Assembly: GCA_038061695.1 (NCBI GenBank)
Contig: JBBTYT010000020.1
Coordinates: forward strand, 1-16,425
Direction of reading: 5' to 3'
DNA from: M10-OD1-4 sp038061695
GTDB taxonomy: Bacteria > Patescibacteriota > Minisyncoccia > GWC2-36-17 > M10-OD1-4
DNA length: 16,425 bases
In this document: positions 1-8,800 of the stretch, in pieces
Layout of the letters: every line of letters starts with the position of its first letter
How positions within the stretch are numbered: position 1 is the stretch's first letter
Made by a program: the position numbers and the translations under genes
Notes under the pieces: model-generated
What the model saw: only the letters and a program-made list of their open reading frames with translations
The model's database searches: none
Told to the model about the DNA's origin: nothing

Positions 1-3000
1 GAGATAATTATTCCCTTGCTCTCAAAAGCGACGGTACCGTTTGGTCTTGGGGATTGAATAGTTTTGGTCAACTTGGAGATAATACCACTACAAATAGATA
101 TACACCTGTTCAAACTTTAACTATAACTGGAATTACTGCCATCTCTGCTGGAGCAGAACATTCCCTTGCTCTCAAAAGCGACGGTACCGTTTGGTCTTGG
201 GGAAGGAATTCTAATGGAGAGCTTGGAGATGGCACAGGTTCCAATAGATTAACACCAGTCCAAGTCTCAAGTTTAACCGGAGTTATCGCTATTTCTGGCG
301 GATATAGGCATTCCCTCGCTCTCAAAAGCGATGGCACCGTCTGGGCTTGGGGGGACAATCTTTATGGTCAACTTGGAGATGGCACAATAACAGATAGAAA
401 TACAGCTGTCCAAGTTTGCCAAACATATAGCGGAAGTTGTACAGCATATTTAACTGGAGTTACCGCTATCTCTGGCGGAACTTATTTCTCCCTCGCTCTC
501 AAAAGCGACGGCACCGTTTGGTCTTGGGGAAGGAATAATTCTGGTCAACTTGGAGATGGCACAACAACAGATAGAAATACAGCTATTCAAGTCTGTCAAA
601 CATACAGCGGAAGTTGCACAGCATATTTAACTGGAGTTACCGCTATCTCTGGCGGAGGATCACATTCCATAGCTCCCGATCTCGACGGCACTCTCTTGGC
701 TTGGGGAAGTAATGCTTTTGGTCAACTCGGAGATGGCACAACAACTGATAGATTAACACCAGTTCAAGTCTGTCAAACATATAGCGGAAGTTGTACGGCT
801 TACTTAACCGGAGTTACAGCTTTATCTTCTACGGGATTTGACCACTCACTCGTTTTAAAAGGTAATTATGAAGTTAAAACTTGGGGTAATAATCTTTCAG
901 GTCAACTTGGAAATGGAACTTTAACTGATAAAACAACAGCTATTCAACTCTCTGGAACCGCTCCGGTATATTCATCCTCAGGCGTATTAACATCAGGTGT
1001 TATTGATCTCGGACCTTCTTCCGAGCTTGGCGTTATTACATATACTGAAACAAATCCTTCTACAACAGCTTTAACTCTTGATTTTCGTGCGGGTAGCACT
1101 GTAGCGCCAGATGCTTCTTGGTCTTCATGGCAAACTAATATCTCCTCCGGAGCAACTATGGCATCTTTAGGCGCTCAGCGTTATATTCAATTTAGAGTAA
1201 ATCTTTCAACAAATAATCCTGCTAATTCACCATCATTTGATGATATAACAATAAATTTTCAAAAATATTTCACATCCTCAACTATTACATCATCTCCTTA
1301 TGATGCGGTTGATTCGGCTAATATAATGTCATCCGTTGCTTTTTCAGCAACAGGAACAACGACAGCAAGATTAGTAAAATTCCAATTTAGAACGTCAGCT
1401 ACAAGTGCCGGACTTGCATCAGAGACTTTTGTTGGACCTGACGGAACAAGCGGAACATTTTTTACAAATTCTTCCGGATCAGAAACATTTCCATCAGCTA
1501 TGACGAATGGCTTAGCTGATAAGTGGTTTCAATATAAGATGACTCTTACATCGGATGGAGGGGGAACTCCAAATGTAACATCTGTAAGTATACAATTTGT
1601 TGTAAACGCATTGCCTGAATTTGAGAGTGCGTATGGCACTGGTGGCGTGCTAGTTTCGCAAAATACAAGTGATGGCAGAGTTTCTATAAGTTATTCCGTT
1701 AAAGATATAGATACGGCAACTGGAACAGTAACGCCAGGTTATGTTACTCCTTCACTTGAATATTGGAATGGTTCCTCTTGGAACAACATAACTTCTGGAT
1801 CGCTGGTAGCGGGAGATTTGTCTAATAAGGCTGTTAATGGTTCAACTTATACGCAACATACGGCGTCTTGGGATGCTAAAACTGATTTTGGTAATATCGC
1901 TACAACAACAGCAAAGATAAGAGTTACTGTTAATGATAATGAAGGAGCAAATAATACCGCCGTTGTGCAATCTGCAAATTTCACATTAGATACTAAAAAT
2001 CCTGTAATAGATCAAGCAAGCGTTGTTGATACATATTTAATAGGAACATCAACCACGGATAATTTAAAAATTGTTTCATCAGATGATTCTTCGTATCAAA
2101 TAATGCTTTCAAATAATTCTGATTTTTCCGCTGATGGTCTGAATGCTTCATCTGGAACTTGGATTACACCGGCAAGCTCTTTAACTTGGAATTTTGGTTC
2201 TTCTCCGATAACGGTTTATCTAAAAGCAAAAGATGCATATCAAAATGTGCCTTCAAATGTTACATTAAGCGCTGTTGCCACGCCATCGGATATTTTTATA
2301 AGCGATATTACTACAGCTTCTGATTATAGAGAGTTTTTCTCTTGGGCTGTTGCATCGGCTGTTCCAGGAGATTTCGGTTCTTATAAAGTTTATAGATCTA
2401 CAGATGTTGGAGTAAGCTATACTTTACATTCAACAATAACAGATAGAACAGTGAATTATTTAATAGAAACAGGGCTAAGCGGTTCTACAACCTATTATTA
2501 TAAAGTAACAGCTCAGGATTCTGAGGGTAATCTCTCTAATTATTCCAGTGTGGTTTATGATCAACCTGATCCTTCCAGAGGAAATACCGATCTTGTTATT
2601 CCAACCATATCAAACGCCGCATGTTCCGCAGTCTCAACATCCCAATTTACTATTACATGGGATACTGATGAGCTTGCGAATTCATCCGTTTATTATTCAT
2701 CTTCAGGAGCGGCGACAACAGCAAGCGCAAGCACAACCGTCGCTTCAATGGTAAAAAATGCCGCATCTACAGTGGGAGGACATTCAGTTACAATAACCGG
2801 ATTAAATCCTGGAACCGTCTATAATTTACTTTTGAAGTCAGTTGATCCATCTGCAAATATTGTTACGAATTCTACGCTTCTTCCTTCTTGTACAACTTTG
2901 GCAGGCTCTAAGATAACAACTGTTCAGACGAGTGCTGTAGGTGAGACGACAGCAACTATAAATTGGACTACGGATACACTCTCAAGTTCAGTTGTTGAAT

Positions 3001-5201
3001 ATACTACAGATGGATCATTTGCGACTTATAGCACAAACGCCGTTTCCACTCTAGTTACGGATCATTATGTAAATTTATCAGGCTTAACTGTGAATACCAA
3101 GTATTACTACAGAGTAAAATCAACAGATGCAAGCAATAATCTTGCAACGGATAATAATGGAGGTTTATTTTATACATTTATAACAAACGCAGATACAACG
3201 GCACCGATCATTACTTCTGTTATATCTGCTTTGACAAAATATGATTCGGCTGTGATAACTTGGACGACTGATGAGCTGGCGGATTCTGAGGTTATAAATG
3301 CAACAGGAGGAACCATTACAAACCCTGGAGCCGATACAGCATTAACAACAAAACATTCAATAATATTGACTGGACTTGAGGCAAGTAAAACATATACTTA
3401 TCAAGTAAAATCAAAAGATGGAAGTATAGCACAAAATTCAGCAACATCGGCATCTTATACATTTACAACGCCAGCTCAGGATGTTGTAGTCGTTAGAACA
3501 GATACATCTACAACTGTGCAAGCTAGTGACACAAGCACAGGTGTGCAACCGCCAACAGTTGTTACGATACAGTTAGTTAAAGATGAAACACCGCCAGTCG
3601 TTTCCAATTTAAGAGTAACTGATATTACTGAATCTTCAGCGACTGTCAGGTGGATAACTGATGAGCCGGCAACATCTCTTATTGAATATGGAGAGACGAA
3701 TAAATATGGATTTACCAATGGATCTTTTATTACAGTCATCGATCATGCTGTCTTTTTAAAAGATTTAAGATCTGGAAGGGAGTATAACTATCAAATAAGA
3801 TCTATTGACGGAGCTGGTAATTTCAATGAGTCTGCAAATAAAGTATTTAAAACAAATCCTGCCGAGCAGACACTTGAAGAGAAGATTGCGGAATTAAAAG
3901 ATGTTAATAATTTAGCGGAAATAGCCGCTTTGACAGAGGAGATTGAACAGCTTTTAAACTCTGTTGGTGATAAAGTTCAGCCTCCTATAATTCTCAGCAA
4001 AGAGCCAAAAATTGAAGTTGGCTCAACATTCGCTAAGATTTCATGGATTACAAATAGAGTATCAGGAAGTGTTATTGCTTACTCTGAAGCTCAAGATTAC
4101 AATTTAAGCAGTGAAAATCCTTATAAATCTATCTTTGGAGATGCGGACGAGAGGGTTAAAGAACATCAAGTTGTATTGTTAAATCTTAATCCCGGAACTC
4201 TTTATCATTATCAATTAAGAAGTAAAGCGCTTGTTGGTGGGACAGGAAAATCAGGCGATTTTACATTCACAACAAAATCAGAAGCAGGAATTTCCGATCT
4301 TGAAATAAAAAATATCACAATTAATTCAGTAGAGTTAACTTGGAGGACATCCATTCCGGCTTCAACAAGAGTAGAGTATGGACTAACAAGCGATTATTCA
4401 GATATAATGGCAGATGACGCATTCAATACAAATCATATTGTTAAACTTACAAAATTAAATCCCGGTACACTTTACAGATTTAGAGTTGGAGGCATAGATG
4501 ACTCAGCAAAGGAATTCTTCTCGCCAAATCTAACATTTACAACTCAAGCATTGCCAAGTTTGATAGATCTTAAAATAGATGCTGTGACGGAAAAAAGCGC
4601 AAATATATCTTGGATAACGGATATATTTGCTGATTCAACTATTTATTATACCAATACAAAAAATAATCAAACAAGTAAATTTGGTGATGAAAACTTTGTG
4701 AAAAATCACTCTTTGAAACTAGATGCTCTTGAGGAAGGAATTACATATGTTGTTAGGGCGGTTTCAACGGATGAAAATAGAAACTCTGTTGAGTCTTCAG
4801 AATATACATTCACAACTTCAAAAGATGTGCAAGCCCCTCTTATTTCAAATGTTAAAACTCAAAGCGCTATGTTTGGAAAAGACAGGGTGCAGACAATCAT
4901 ATCTTGGACAACTGATGAGCCTGCAACAGATCAGATATTTTATCAAGAAGGTTTAATAGTCGGTGGAAATGAGAGAGTGTCGCGTCTATCAGATGGTTAC
5001 ACAACAAATCATACGATTGTCTTTACAAAGTTTAAGCCCGGTAGTATTTACAAATTTAGGCTTCAAAGTATAGATCCTTCTGGTAATATTAAAACTTCTC
5101 AAGATTTCACAATTCTGACTCCTCAAGAGGAAGCGACAGTATTTGATCTCATTATTTCCAACTTCAAAGATGTCTTTAAGTGGACAAGTCAGATTAGATA
5201 A
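1..5201 (+). CDS. Giant RCC1-repeat / fibronectin type III surface protein, 5' end missing
   Basis: The reading frame is open from base 3, so the gene starts upstream of the window; a TTG at 54 lies inside an RCC1 repeat and is not a believable start. Six RCC1 blades are visible to about nt 950, with the recurring pattern SLALKSDGTVWSWG then GQLGDGT. Three carry an extra two-cysteine segment. From about 960 to 2000 follow beta-rich modules that I cannot assign. About nine Fn3-like domains start near 2283, 2596, 2905, 3197, 3589, 3979, 4290, 4550 and 4830, recognised by W.TDE.A.S, L.PGT.Y.Y...S.D and a closing FTT. A short Glu/Lys-rich helix (about 3865-3975) separates domains five and six. 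The protein ends in an amphipathic helix (5123-5198), with no LPXTG motif or membrane anchor. It is probably extracellular, an adhesin or surface stalk; its ligand is unknown. Confidence 0.85.
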   Translation, partial: DNYSLALKSDGTVWSWGLNSFGQLGDNTTTNRYTPVQTLTITGITAISAGAEHSLALKSDGTVWSWGRNSNGELGDGTGSNRLTPVQVSSLTGVIAISGGYRHSLALKSDGTVWAWGDNLYGQLGDGTITDRNTAVQVCQTYSGSCTAYLTGVTAISGGTYFSLALKSDGTVWSWGRNNSGQLGDGTTTDRNTAIQVCQTYSGSCTAYLTGVTAISGGGSHSIAPDLDGTLLAWGSNAFGQLGDGTTTDRLTPVQVCQTYSGSCTAYLTGVTALSSTGFDHSLVLKGNYEVKTWGNNLSGQLGNGTLTDKTTAIQLSGTAPVYSSSGVLTSGVIDLGPSSELGVITYTETNPSTTALTLDFRAGSTVAPDASWSSWQTNISSGATMASLGAQRYIQFRVNLSTNNPANSPSFDDITINFQKYFTSSTITSSPYDAVDSANIMSSVAFSATGTTTARLVKFQFRTSATSAGLASETFVGPDGTSGTFFTNSSGSETFPSAMTNGLADKWFQYKMTLTSDGGGTPNVTSVSIQFVVNALPEFESAYGTGGVLVSQNTSDGRVSISYSVKDIDTATGTVTPGYVTPSLEYWNGSSWNNITSGSLVAGDLSNKAVNGSTYTQHTASWDAKTDFGNIATTTAKIRVTVNDNEGANNTAVVQSANFTLDTKNPVIDQASVVDTYLIGTSTTDNLKIVSSDDSSYQIMLSNNSDFSADGLNASSGTWITPASSLTWNFGSSPITVYLKAKDAYQNVPSNVTLSAVATPSDIFISDITTASDYREFFSWAVASAVPGDFGSYKVYRSTDVGVSYTLHSTITDRTVNYLIETGLSGSTTYYYKVTAQDSEGNLSNYSSVVYDQPDPSRGNTDLVIPTISNAACSAVSTSQFTITWDTDELANSSVYYSSSGAATTASASTTVASMVKNAASTVGGHSVTITGLNPGTVYNLLLKSVDPSANIVTNSTLLPSCTTLAGSKITTVQTSAVGETTATINWTTDTLSSSVVEYTTDGSFATYSTNAVSTLVTDHYVNLSGLTVNTKYYYRVKSTDASNNLATDNNGGLFYTFITNADTTAPIITSVISALTKYDSAVITWTTDELADSEVINATGGTITNPGADTALTTKHSIILTGLEASKTYTYQVKSKDGSIAQNSATSASYTFTTPAQDVVVVRTDTSTTVQASDTSTGVQPPTVVTIQLVKDETPPVVSNLRVTDITESSATVRWITDEPATSLIEYGETNKYGFTNGSFITVIDHAVFLKDLRSGREYNYQIRSIDGAGNFNESANKVFKTNPAEQTLEEKIAELKDVNNLAEIAALTEEIEQLLNSVGDKVQPPIILSKEPKIEVGSTFAKISWITNRVSGSVIAYSEAQDYNLSSENPYKSIFGDADERVKEHQVVLLNLNPGTLYHYQLRSKALVGGTGKSGDFTFTTKSEAGISDLEIKNITINSVELTWRTSIPASTRVEYGLTSDYSDIMADDAFNTNHIVKLTKLNPGTLYRFRVGGIDDSAKEFFSPNLTFTTQALPSLIDLKIDAVTEKSANISWITDIFADSTIYYTNTKNNQTSKFGDENFVKNHSLKLDALEEGITYVVRAVSTDENRNSVESSEYTFTTSKDVQAPLISNVKTQSAMFGKDRVQTIISWTTDEPATDQIFYQEGLIVGGNERVSRLSDGYTTNHTIVFTKFKPGSIYKFRLQSIDPSGNIKTSQDFTILTPQEEATVFDLIISNFKDVFKWTSQIR
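15..314 (+). repeat. 150-bp tandem RCC1 coding repeat (two units)
   Basis: The segment coding for LALKSDGTVWSWG recurs at 15, 165 and 315, exactly 150 bp apart. The first two copies are almost base-identical over the core. Each unit is one 50-residue propeller blade. The DNA identity suggests recent duplication or gene conversion. Confidence 0.8.
315..845 (+). repeat. 177-bp tandem RCC1 repeat with two-cysteine insertion (three units)
   Basis: Units begin at 315, 492 and 669, each 177 bp (59 codons). This is the 150-bp blade plus nine residues. Each contains the peptide VCQTYSGSCTAYLTGV (nt 411, 588 and 765 onward) with two Cys six residues apart. The third copy is diverged in its first part (the LALKS motif is lost). 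Copies are near-identical at DNA level, so unit number may vary or be mis-assembled. Confidence 0.85.
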
Positions 5202-5207
5202 AATAAG

Positions 5208-5255
5208 TTATCAAAAAATCTCCAAAATGTAAAAATAAAGGGGATTTTTTGATAA
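5208..5255 (+). terminator. Hairpin terminator after the surface-protein gene
   Basis: Left arm 5208-5223 (TTATCAAAAAATCTCC) pairs with right arm 5240-5255 over 16 positions with one G-U pair, around a 16-nt A-rich loop. A T-rich stretch follows. It starts seven bases after the stop codon and separates the surface-protein gene from the ABC transporter genes. The base of the stem is A/T-rich, so strength is uncertain. Confidence 0.7.
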
Positions 5256-5261
5256 TTTTAT

Positions 5262-5289
5262 TTGAGTTTTTTACTTAAAAAGGTATAAT
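5262..5289 (+). promoter_or_regulatory. Sigma-70-type promoter for the ABC transporter genes
   Basis: TTGAGT (5262-5267) and a perfect TATAAT (5284-5289) are 16 bp apart. The expected start of transcription is near 5296, giving a leader of about 25 nt before the ATG at 5322. It follows directly after the terminator hairpin, which supports a new transcription unit starting here. Confidence 0.6.
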
Positions 5290-5321
5290 ATAATTAAACA
5301 TTTATTTTTTGAATATATTTT

Positions 5322-6587
5322 ATGGCGGATAAAATTATTGAAGTTGAAAATCTATCTTTAGTCTATGATATAGGAGCATCAGCTGAAACGATGGCTCTTA
5401 AGAATATAAATATCCACATAGATAGAGAGGAGTATGTTATATTATTTGGTCCTTCTGGTTGTGGAAAATCAACATTGCTTTATACAATAGCCGGACTCAT
5501 CACTCCAACAAGTGGAAAAATTCTAATACAAGGAAGAGATATAACAAAAATGTCTTCTTATGATATTGCTACTTTACATAAGAGGGATATGGGTATAGTT
5601 TTTCAAGCTTTTAATTTAGTACCAACAATTAATATTTTAGATAATGTATCTTTGCCTTTGACGTGGAGGGGAGTTCCTAAAAACATAAGATATCCTATAG
5701 CTAAAAAACTTTTAAGAAGATTTGATTTAGAAAATCAAGAAAACAGATTACCTCAAGAGATGTCTGGAGGACAACAACAAAAATCTGCAATTGCTAGAGC
5801 GCTTATCAATAATGCCCCTATCATAATAGCCGATGAGCCTGTTGGAAACCTTGACTCCAAGGCTTCAAAAATTGTTTTGGATATTTTGTCTGAACTTCAT
5901 AAAAAGGAGAAAAAAACAATAATATTAGTCACCCATGATGCTTCTTTATTTTCTTACGCAGATAGGATCATCTTTTTAAAAGACGGTGAGATCGTAAAAG
6001 AACAAATCAACTCCAGAGTTAAAGTAGAACTAACTGATAATAATTTAGATACCAATGAGGATAAAAAACATAAGAGAGATATTGACTTTGCTAACGCCCT
6101 CTCGGATTATTTTTTAACTATAAGCGAGCTTTATTTAATGGATAATTTAAATAAGATTATAGTTAGTCGTCTTGGGAATAAAATAACAGACAATGCTTTG
6201 GATGAGTTATTATCAAGACCATTCAGAGATGGTGGGATAGGAATGGATTTAAAAAGGATAGGAGAATTAAAAAGAAGGCTTTCTTTAATAATGTATGAAT
6301 CTGAAATTTTAAGAAATAAATCCGAAGATGAAGCAAAGCATTCAAGATTGTCATTAGAAGTTGGCGAGCTTAGGAAGTATATTTTAGAAGATTTTAAAAA
6401 ACAGCTTTCATTTATTCAGATAAAGTCTTTGGAAGAGGCAATCGGATCTTTTGTTCGTGGCGCTATAGATAAAGAGCAGTTTAAAAAATTGGTTGTCTTA
6501 TCGGAGCTTCAAGGTGGAGTCGGACTCGGTTTTGCAGATGCATTTTTATTTTTATCAAAATTAGAGCTTGTTTTAAAGTTTAAATAA
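5322..6587 (+). CDS. MacB/LolD-type ABC transporter ATP-binding protein with long C-terminal extension
   Basis: This is the ATPase subunit of a MacB/LolD/FtsE-family transporter, which powers an FtsX-like permease at the cytoplasmic membrane. Walker A is GPSGCGKST (residues 43-51, K49), the ABC signature is MSGGQQQK (147-154), Walker B ends in ADEP with D171-E172, and the switch histidine is H205 in VTHD. The core ends near residue 228. Family members are usually about 220-250 aa, but this one has a further ~190 residues, mainly charged and helical, with no motif I recognise. The permease gene follows after 32 bp, almost certainly in the same operon. The substrate is unknown; the family exports or extracts lipoproteins, peptides and macrolides or transmits signals. 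The ATG at 5322 is the first in frame after the promoter; no Shine-Dalgarno is seen. Confidence 0.93.
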   Translation: MADKIIEVENLSLVYDIGASAETMALKNINIHIDREEYVILFGPSGCGKSTLLYTIAGLITPTSGKILIQGRDITKMSSYDIATLHKRDMGIVFQAFNLVPTINILDNVSLPLTWRGVPKNIRYPIAKKLLRRFDLENQENRLPQEMSGGQQQKSAIARALINNAPIIIADEPVGNLDSKASKIVLDILSELHKKEKKTIILVTHDASLFSYADRIIFLKDGEIVKEQINSRVKVELTDNNLDTNEDKKHKRDIDFANALSDYFLTISELYLMDNLNKIIVSRLGNKITDNALDELLSRPFRDGGIGMDLKRIGELKRRLSLIMYESEILRNKSEDEAKHSRLSLEVGELRKYILEDFKKQLSFIQIKSLEEAIGSFVRGAIDKEQFKKLVVLSELQGGVGLGFADAFLFLSKLELVLKFK

Positions 6588-6595
6588 TATATTCC

Positions 6596-6619
6596 AATGT
6601 TTAATGAAAATTAAACATT
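6596..6619 (+). promoter_or_regulatory. Perfect 10-bp hairpin with GAAA loop touching the permease start codon
   Basis: AATGTTTAAT (6596-6605) and ATTAAACATT (6610-6619) are exact reverse complements around GAAA (6606-6609), a GNRA-type tetraloop. The stem ends one base before the ATG at 6620. In mRNA it would occupy the normal ribosome-binding region, or bring the start codon to the foot of the stem. It lacks a following T-tract, so it does not look like a terminator. Confidence 0.55.
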
Positions 6620-8776
6620 ATGATGAAAATGAATTATAATAAAAAATTAGCAAAATATATTAAAAAAACTCAGAGAGATGGTTTTTCTGTTGCTGAAATA
6701 ACAGAGGCTTTGTTTTCTGCTGGTTGGACCAAAGAGCAGATTGATTTTGGTTTTGAGGTTGCTTCAAAAAAAGGATTTAGGTGGTTAGTTAAAGTTATAG
6801 ATCTTTTTATTATAATTTTATTTTCCAGAAAACAAAAAGACAACATAGAAGAATCGCATCGTGGGGCGCTAACTCTAAAGAAAGAGGATATAAAAATAAG
6901 AAGAGAGATAAAATTGTATGAAGATAATCATCCTTTCGTTATTAAAAAGAAAGATGATTTATTACAACCTGTTAAAAAAGATTTTGTTAAGAATTTTTCT
7001 ATTAAAAAGCAAGTCAAAATAGCAATAGAAAATGGTGTTGCTGTTGGAGAAGAGATTATGTTGTATAAACATAATGATCTTATGATTACTAAAGATAAAG
7101 GAATTACGAGTCATGTTAAAAAATACAATATAAAACCATTTAAAAAATATCAGATAAAATCTCTAATCATTAAGATTAAATCATTTGTAATAAAGATACT
7201 TTTATTTTTACCAAAAATAATTTGGCGTGTTTTATACGAGATAAAAGAGATATTAAAAGGTGATCTTTTGTTTGCAAAAAATACTGGGAAGTTCATTGTA
7301 AAATCATCTATTTTAGAATTTGAGCTTATTAAAAAAGAGCCAGACATTCTTAAGGATAGAGTGCATTTTTTTTGGCATTATATTCTTTCTTTTTCAAATT
7401 ATATTTTTAAATCTTTAGAGCAATTTTTTATCTCCATCTTTAAGATTATTATGATGCCATTTGTTATTATTGGTATATTTTTAGCAAAATTTAGAAAAGC
7501 TAAGAAGATAGCAAAATATACAGAACAGGAGAAATTTTCAAATATCAAATATGATTCTATAATGGTATCTCAAATGAAATTTAATGAGCATATTTCTATC
7601 GTTGATATATTTAAGCTTGCAAAAAGAATGTTTGAGACAAGAAGACTGAGGACATTTCTGACAATTCTTGGTATGGGTGTTGGTATAGGTGCTATATTAT
7701 TTTTGGTTTCTTTGGGTTATGGACTCCAGAATATTCTTTTTGAGAGGATTACAACAGAAGATGCGTTACTTACATTAGATGTATATGCTCCTTCTGATGC
7801 AATTATTAATTTAGACAATAAGATGATAAAGACAATAGAGTCTTTTAATGGTGTTTCTTTGGTCGGAAAGATAGCAAATATAGATGGAGGAATATCAATT
7901 GATGATACTTCTGTTGTTGCAACTATAAATCTTTTAGATGTAAATTTTAAGTCTATGTTGGTGGAGAAATTTGTTGCTGGTGATTTTAATGGTGATGCAT
8001 CTATTGTTATATCTGCCGCTACTGCCAGACTTTTAAATTTTGATAATCCTCAAGATGCTATTGGTAAAGATGTTAACATTTTTCTTGTCGTTCCAATCGG
8101 AGAAGGAGAGTCTGTTTCTACATTTAATATAGAGAAAAAATATAAGCTGGCAGGTGTTACCGAGGATGCTATAAATAGTGTTGTTTATTTTCCAATCGAG
8201 GAGGTTGCTAACATAAATATAGCTAATTATTCGCAAGTTAAAATTAAAACTACAAGTTCTGAAATGATAGAATTAGTAAGGGAGCAGGCAGTATCTTTGG
8301 GTTTGCAGGTTGCGGCATTATCTGATACTCTGGAGCAAGCTAAGAGAATATTTGGAATAGCTAGAATAGTTTTAGGTGTTTTTGGTATCATCACCCTCAT
8401 AGTTTCTGCTATAGGAATGTTAAATACCATGACTATCGCTCTCCTTGAAAGAACTCAGGAGGTTGGTATAATGAAATCTATAGGGGCTTCAAATCTTGAT
8501 ATTTGGAAGTTGTTTTTGTCGGAATCAATGATAATGGGATTTTTAGGAGGAATCGGAGGCGTAGCTATAGGATATTCTGGGTCGGAGATATTTAATTATG
8601 GTATAAATCTTTTAGCAAAAACATTTGGAGGTCAAGCATTAGATTTATTTCAACAGCCAATATGGTTCGTTGTCACAATTGTAATATTCTCTGCTGTTAT
8701 AGGTTTTTGTACTGGTTTTATGCCGGCAAGAAGAGCTGCAAAACTTGATGCCTTAATTGCTCTTAAAGGACGATGA
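6620..8776 (+). CDS. FtsX/MacB-like ABC transporter permease with 340-residue N-terminal extension
   Basis: The C-terminal part (from about residue 340) is a MacB-type permease. A first membrane helix lies at ~346-368 after RRLRTFLTILGMG. An extracytoplasmic MacB-periplasmic-core-like domain spans ~370-575. Three further helices follow, with the family motif ERTQEVGIMKSIGAS (610-624) and a closing PARRAAKLDALIALKGR. Upstream lie about 340 extra residues: a small helical module at 8-50 (YIKKTQRDGFSVAEI, then L..AGWTKEQID) resembling UBA-like helix bundles; a hydrophobic helix at ~54-70; a Lys-rich stretch; and more hydrophobic helices near 181-208 and 250-292. It pairs with the ATPase encoded just upstream. 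Starts at 6620, 6623 or 6629 are all possible (M-M-K-M). The transporter assignment is firm; substrate and extension function are unknown. Confidence 0.9.
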   Translation: MMKMNYNKKLAKYIKKTQRDGFSVAEITEALFSAGWTKEQIDFGFEVASKKGFRWLVKVIDLFIIILFSRKQKDNIEESHRGALTLKKEDIKIRREIKLYEDNHPFVIKKKDDLLQPVKKDFVKNFSIKKQVKIAIENGVAVGEEIMLYKHNDLMITKDKGITSHVKKYNIKPFKKYQIKSLIIKIKSFVIKILLFLPKIIWRVLYEIKEILKGDLLFAKNTGKFIVKSSILEFELIKKEPDILKDRVHFFWHYILSFSNYIFKSLEQFFISIFKIIMMPFVIIGIFLAKFRKAKKIAKYTEQEKFSNIKYDSIMVSQMKFNEHISIVDIFKLAKRMFETRRLRTFLTILGMGVGIGAILFLVSLGYGLQNILFERITTEDALLTLDVYAPSDAIINLDNKMIKTIESFNGVSLVGKIANIDGGISIDDTSVVATINLLDVNFKSMLVEKFVAGDFNGDASIVISAATARLLNFDNPQDAIGKDVNIFLVVPIGEGESVSTFNIEKKYKLAGVTEDAINSVVYFPIEEVANINIANYSQVKIKTTSSEMIELVREQAVSLGLQVAALSDTLEQAKRIFGIARIVLGVFGIITLIVSAIGMLNTMTIALLERTQEVGIMKSIGASNLDIWKLFLSESMIMGFLGGIGGVAIGYSGSEIFNYGINLLAKTFGGQALDLFQQPIWFVVTIVIFSAVIGFCTGFMPARRAAKLDALIALKGR

Positions 8777-8800
8777 TCATTCTTAAATAATATAATAAAG

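Noticed and set aside
110..358. Repetitive - strand open frame in the RCC1 region
   Set aside because: Its internal repeats simply mirror the RCC1 repeat on the + strand.
15..845. Regular repeats that might suggest a CRISPR array
   Set aside because: Periods of 150 and 177 bp, with coding continuity through repeat and 'spacer', are protein repeats; no cas genes are present.
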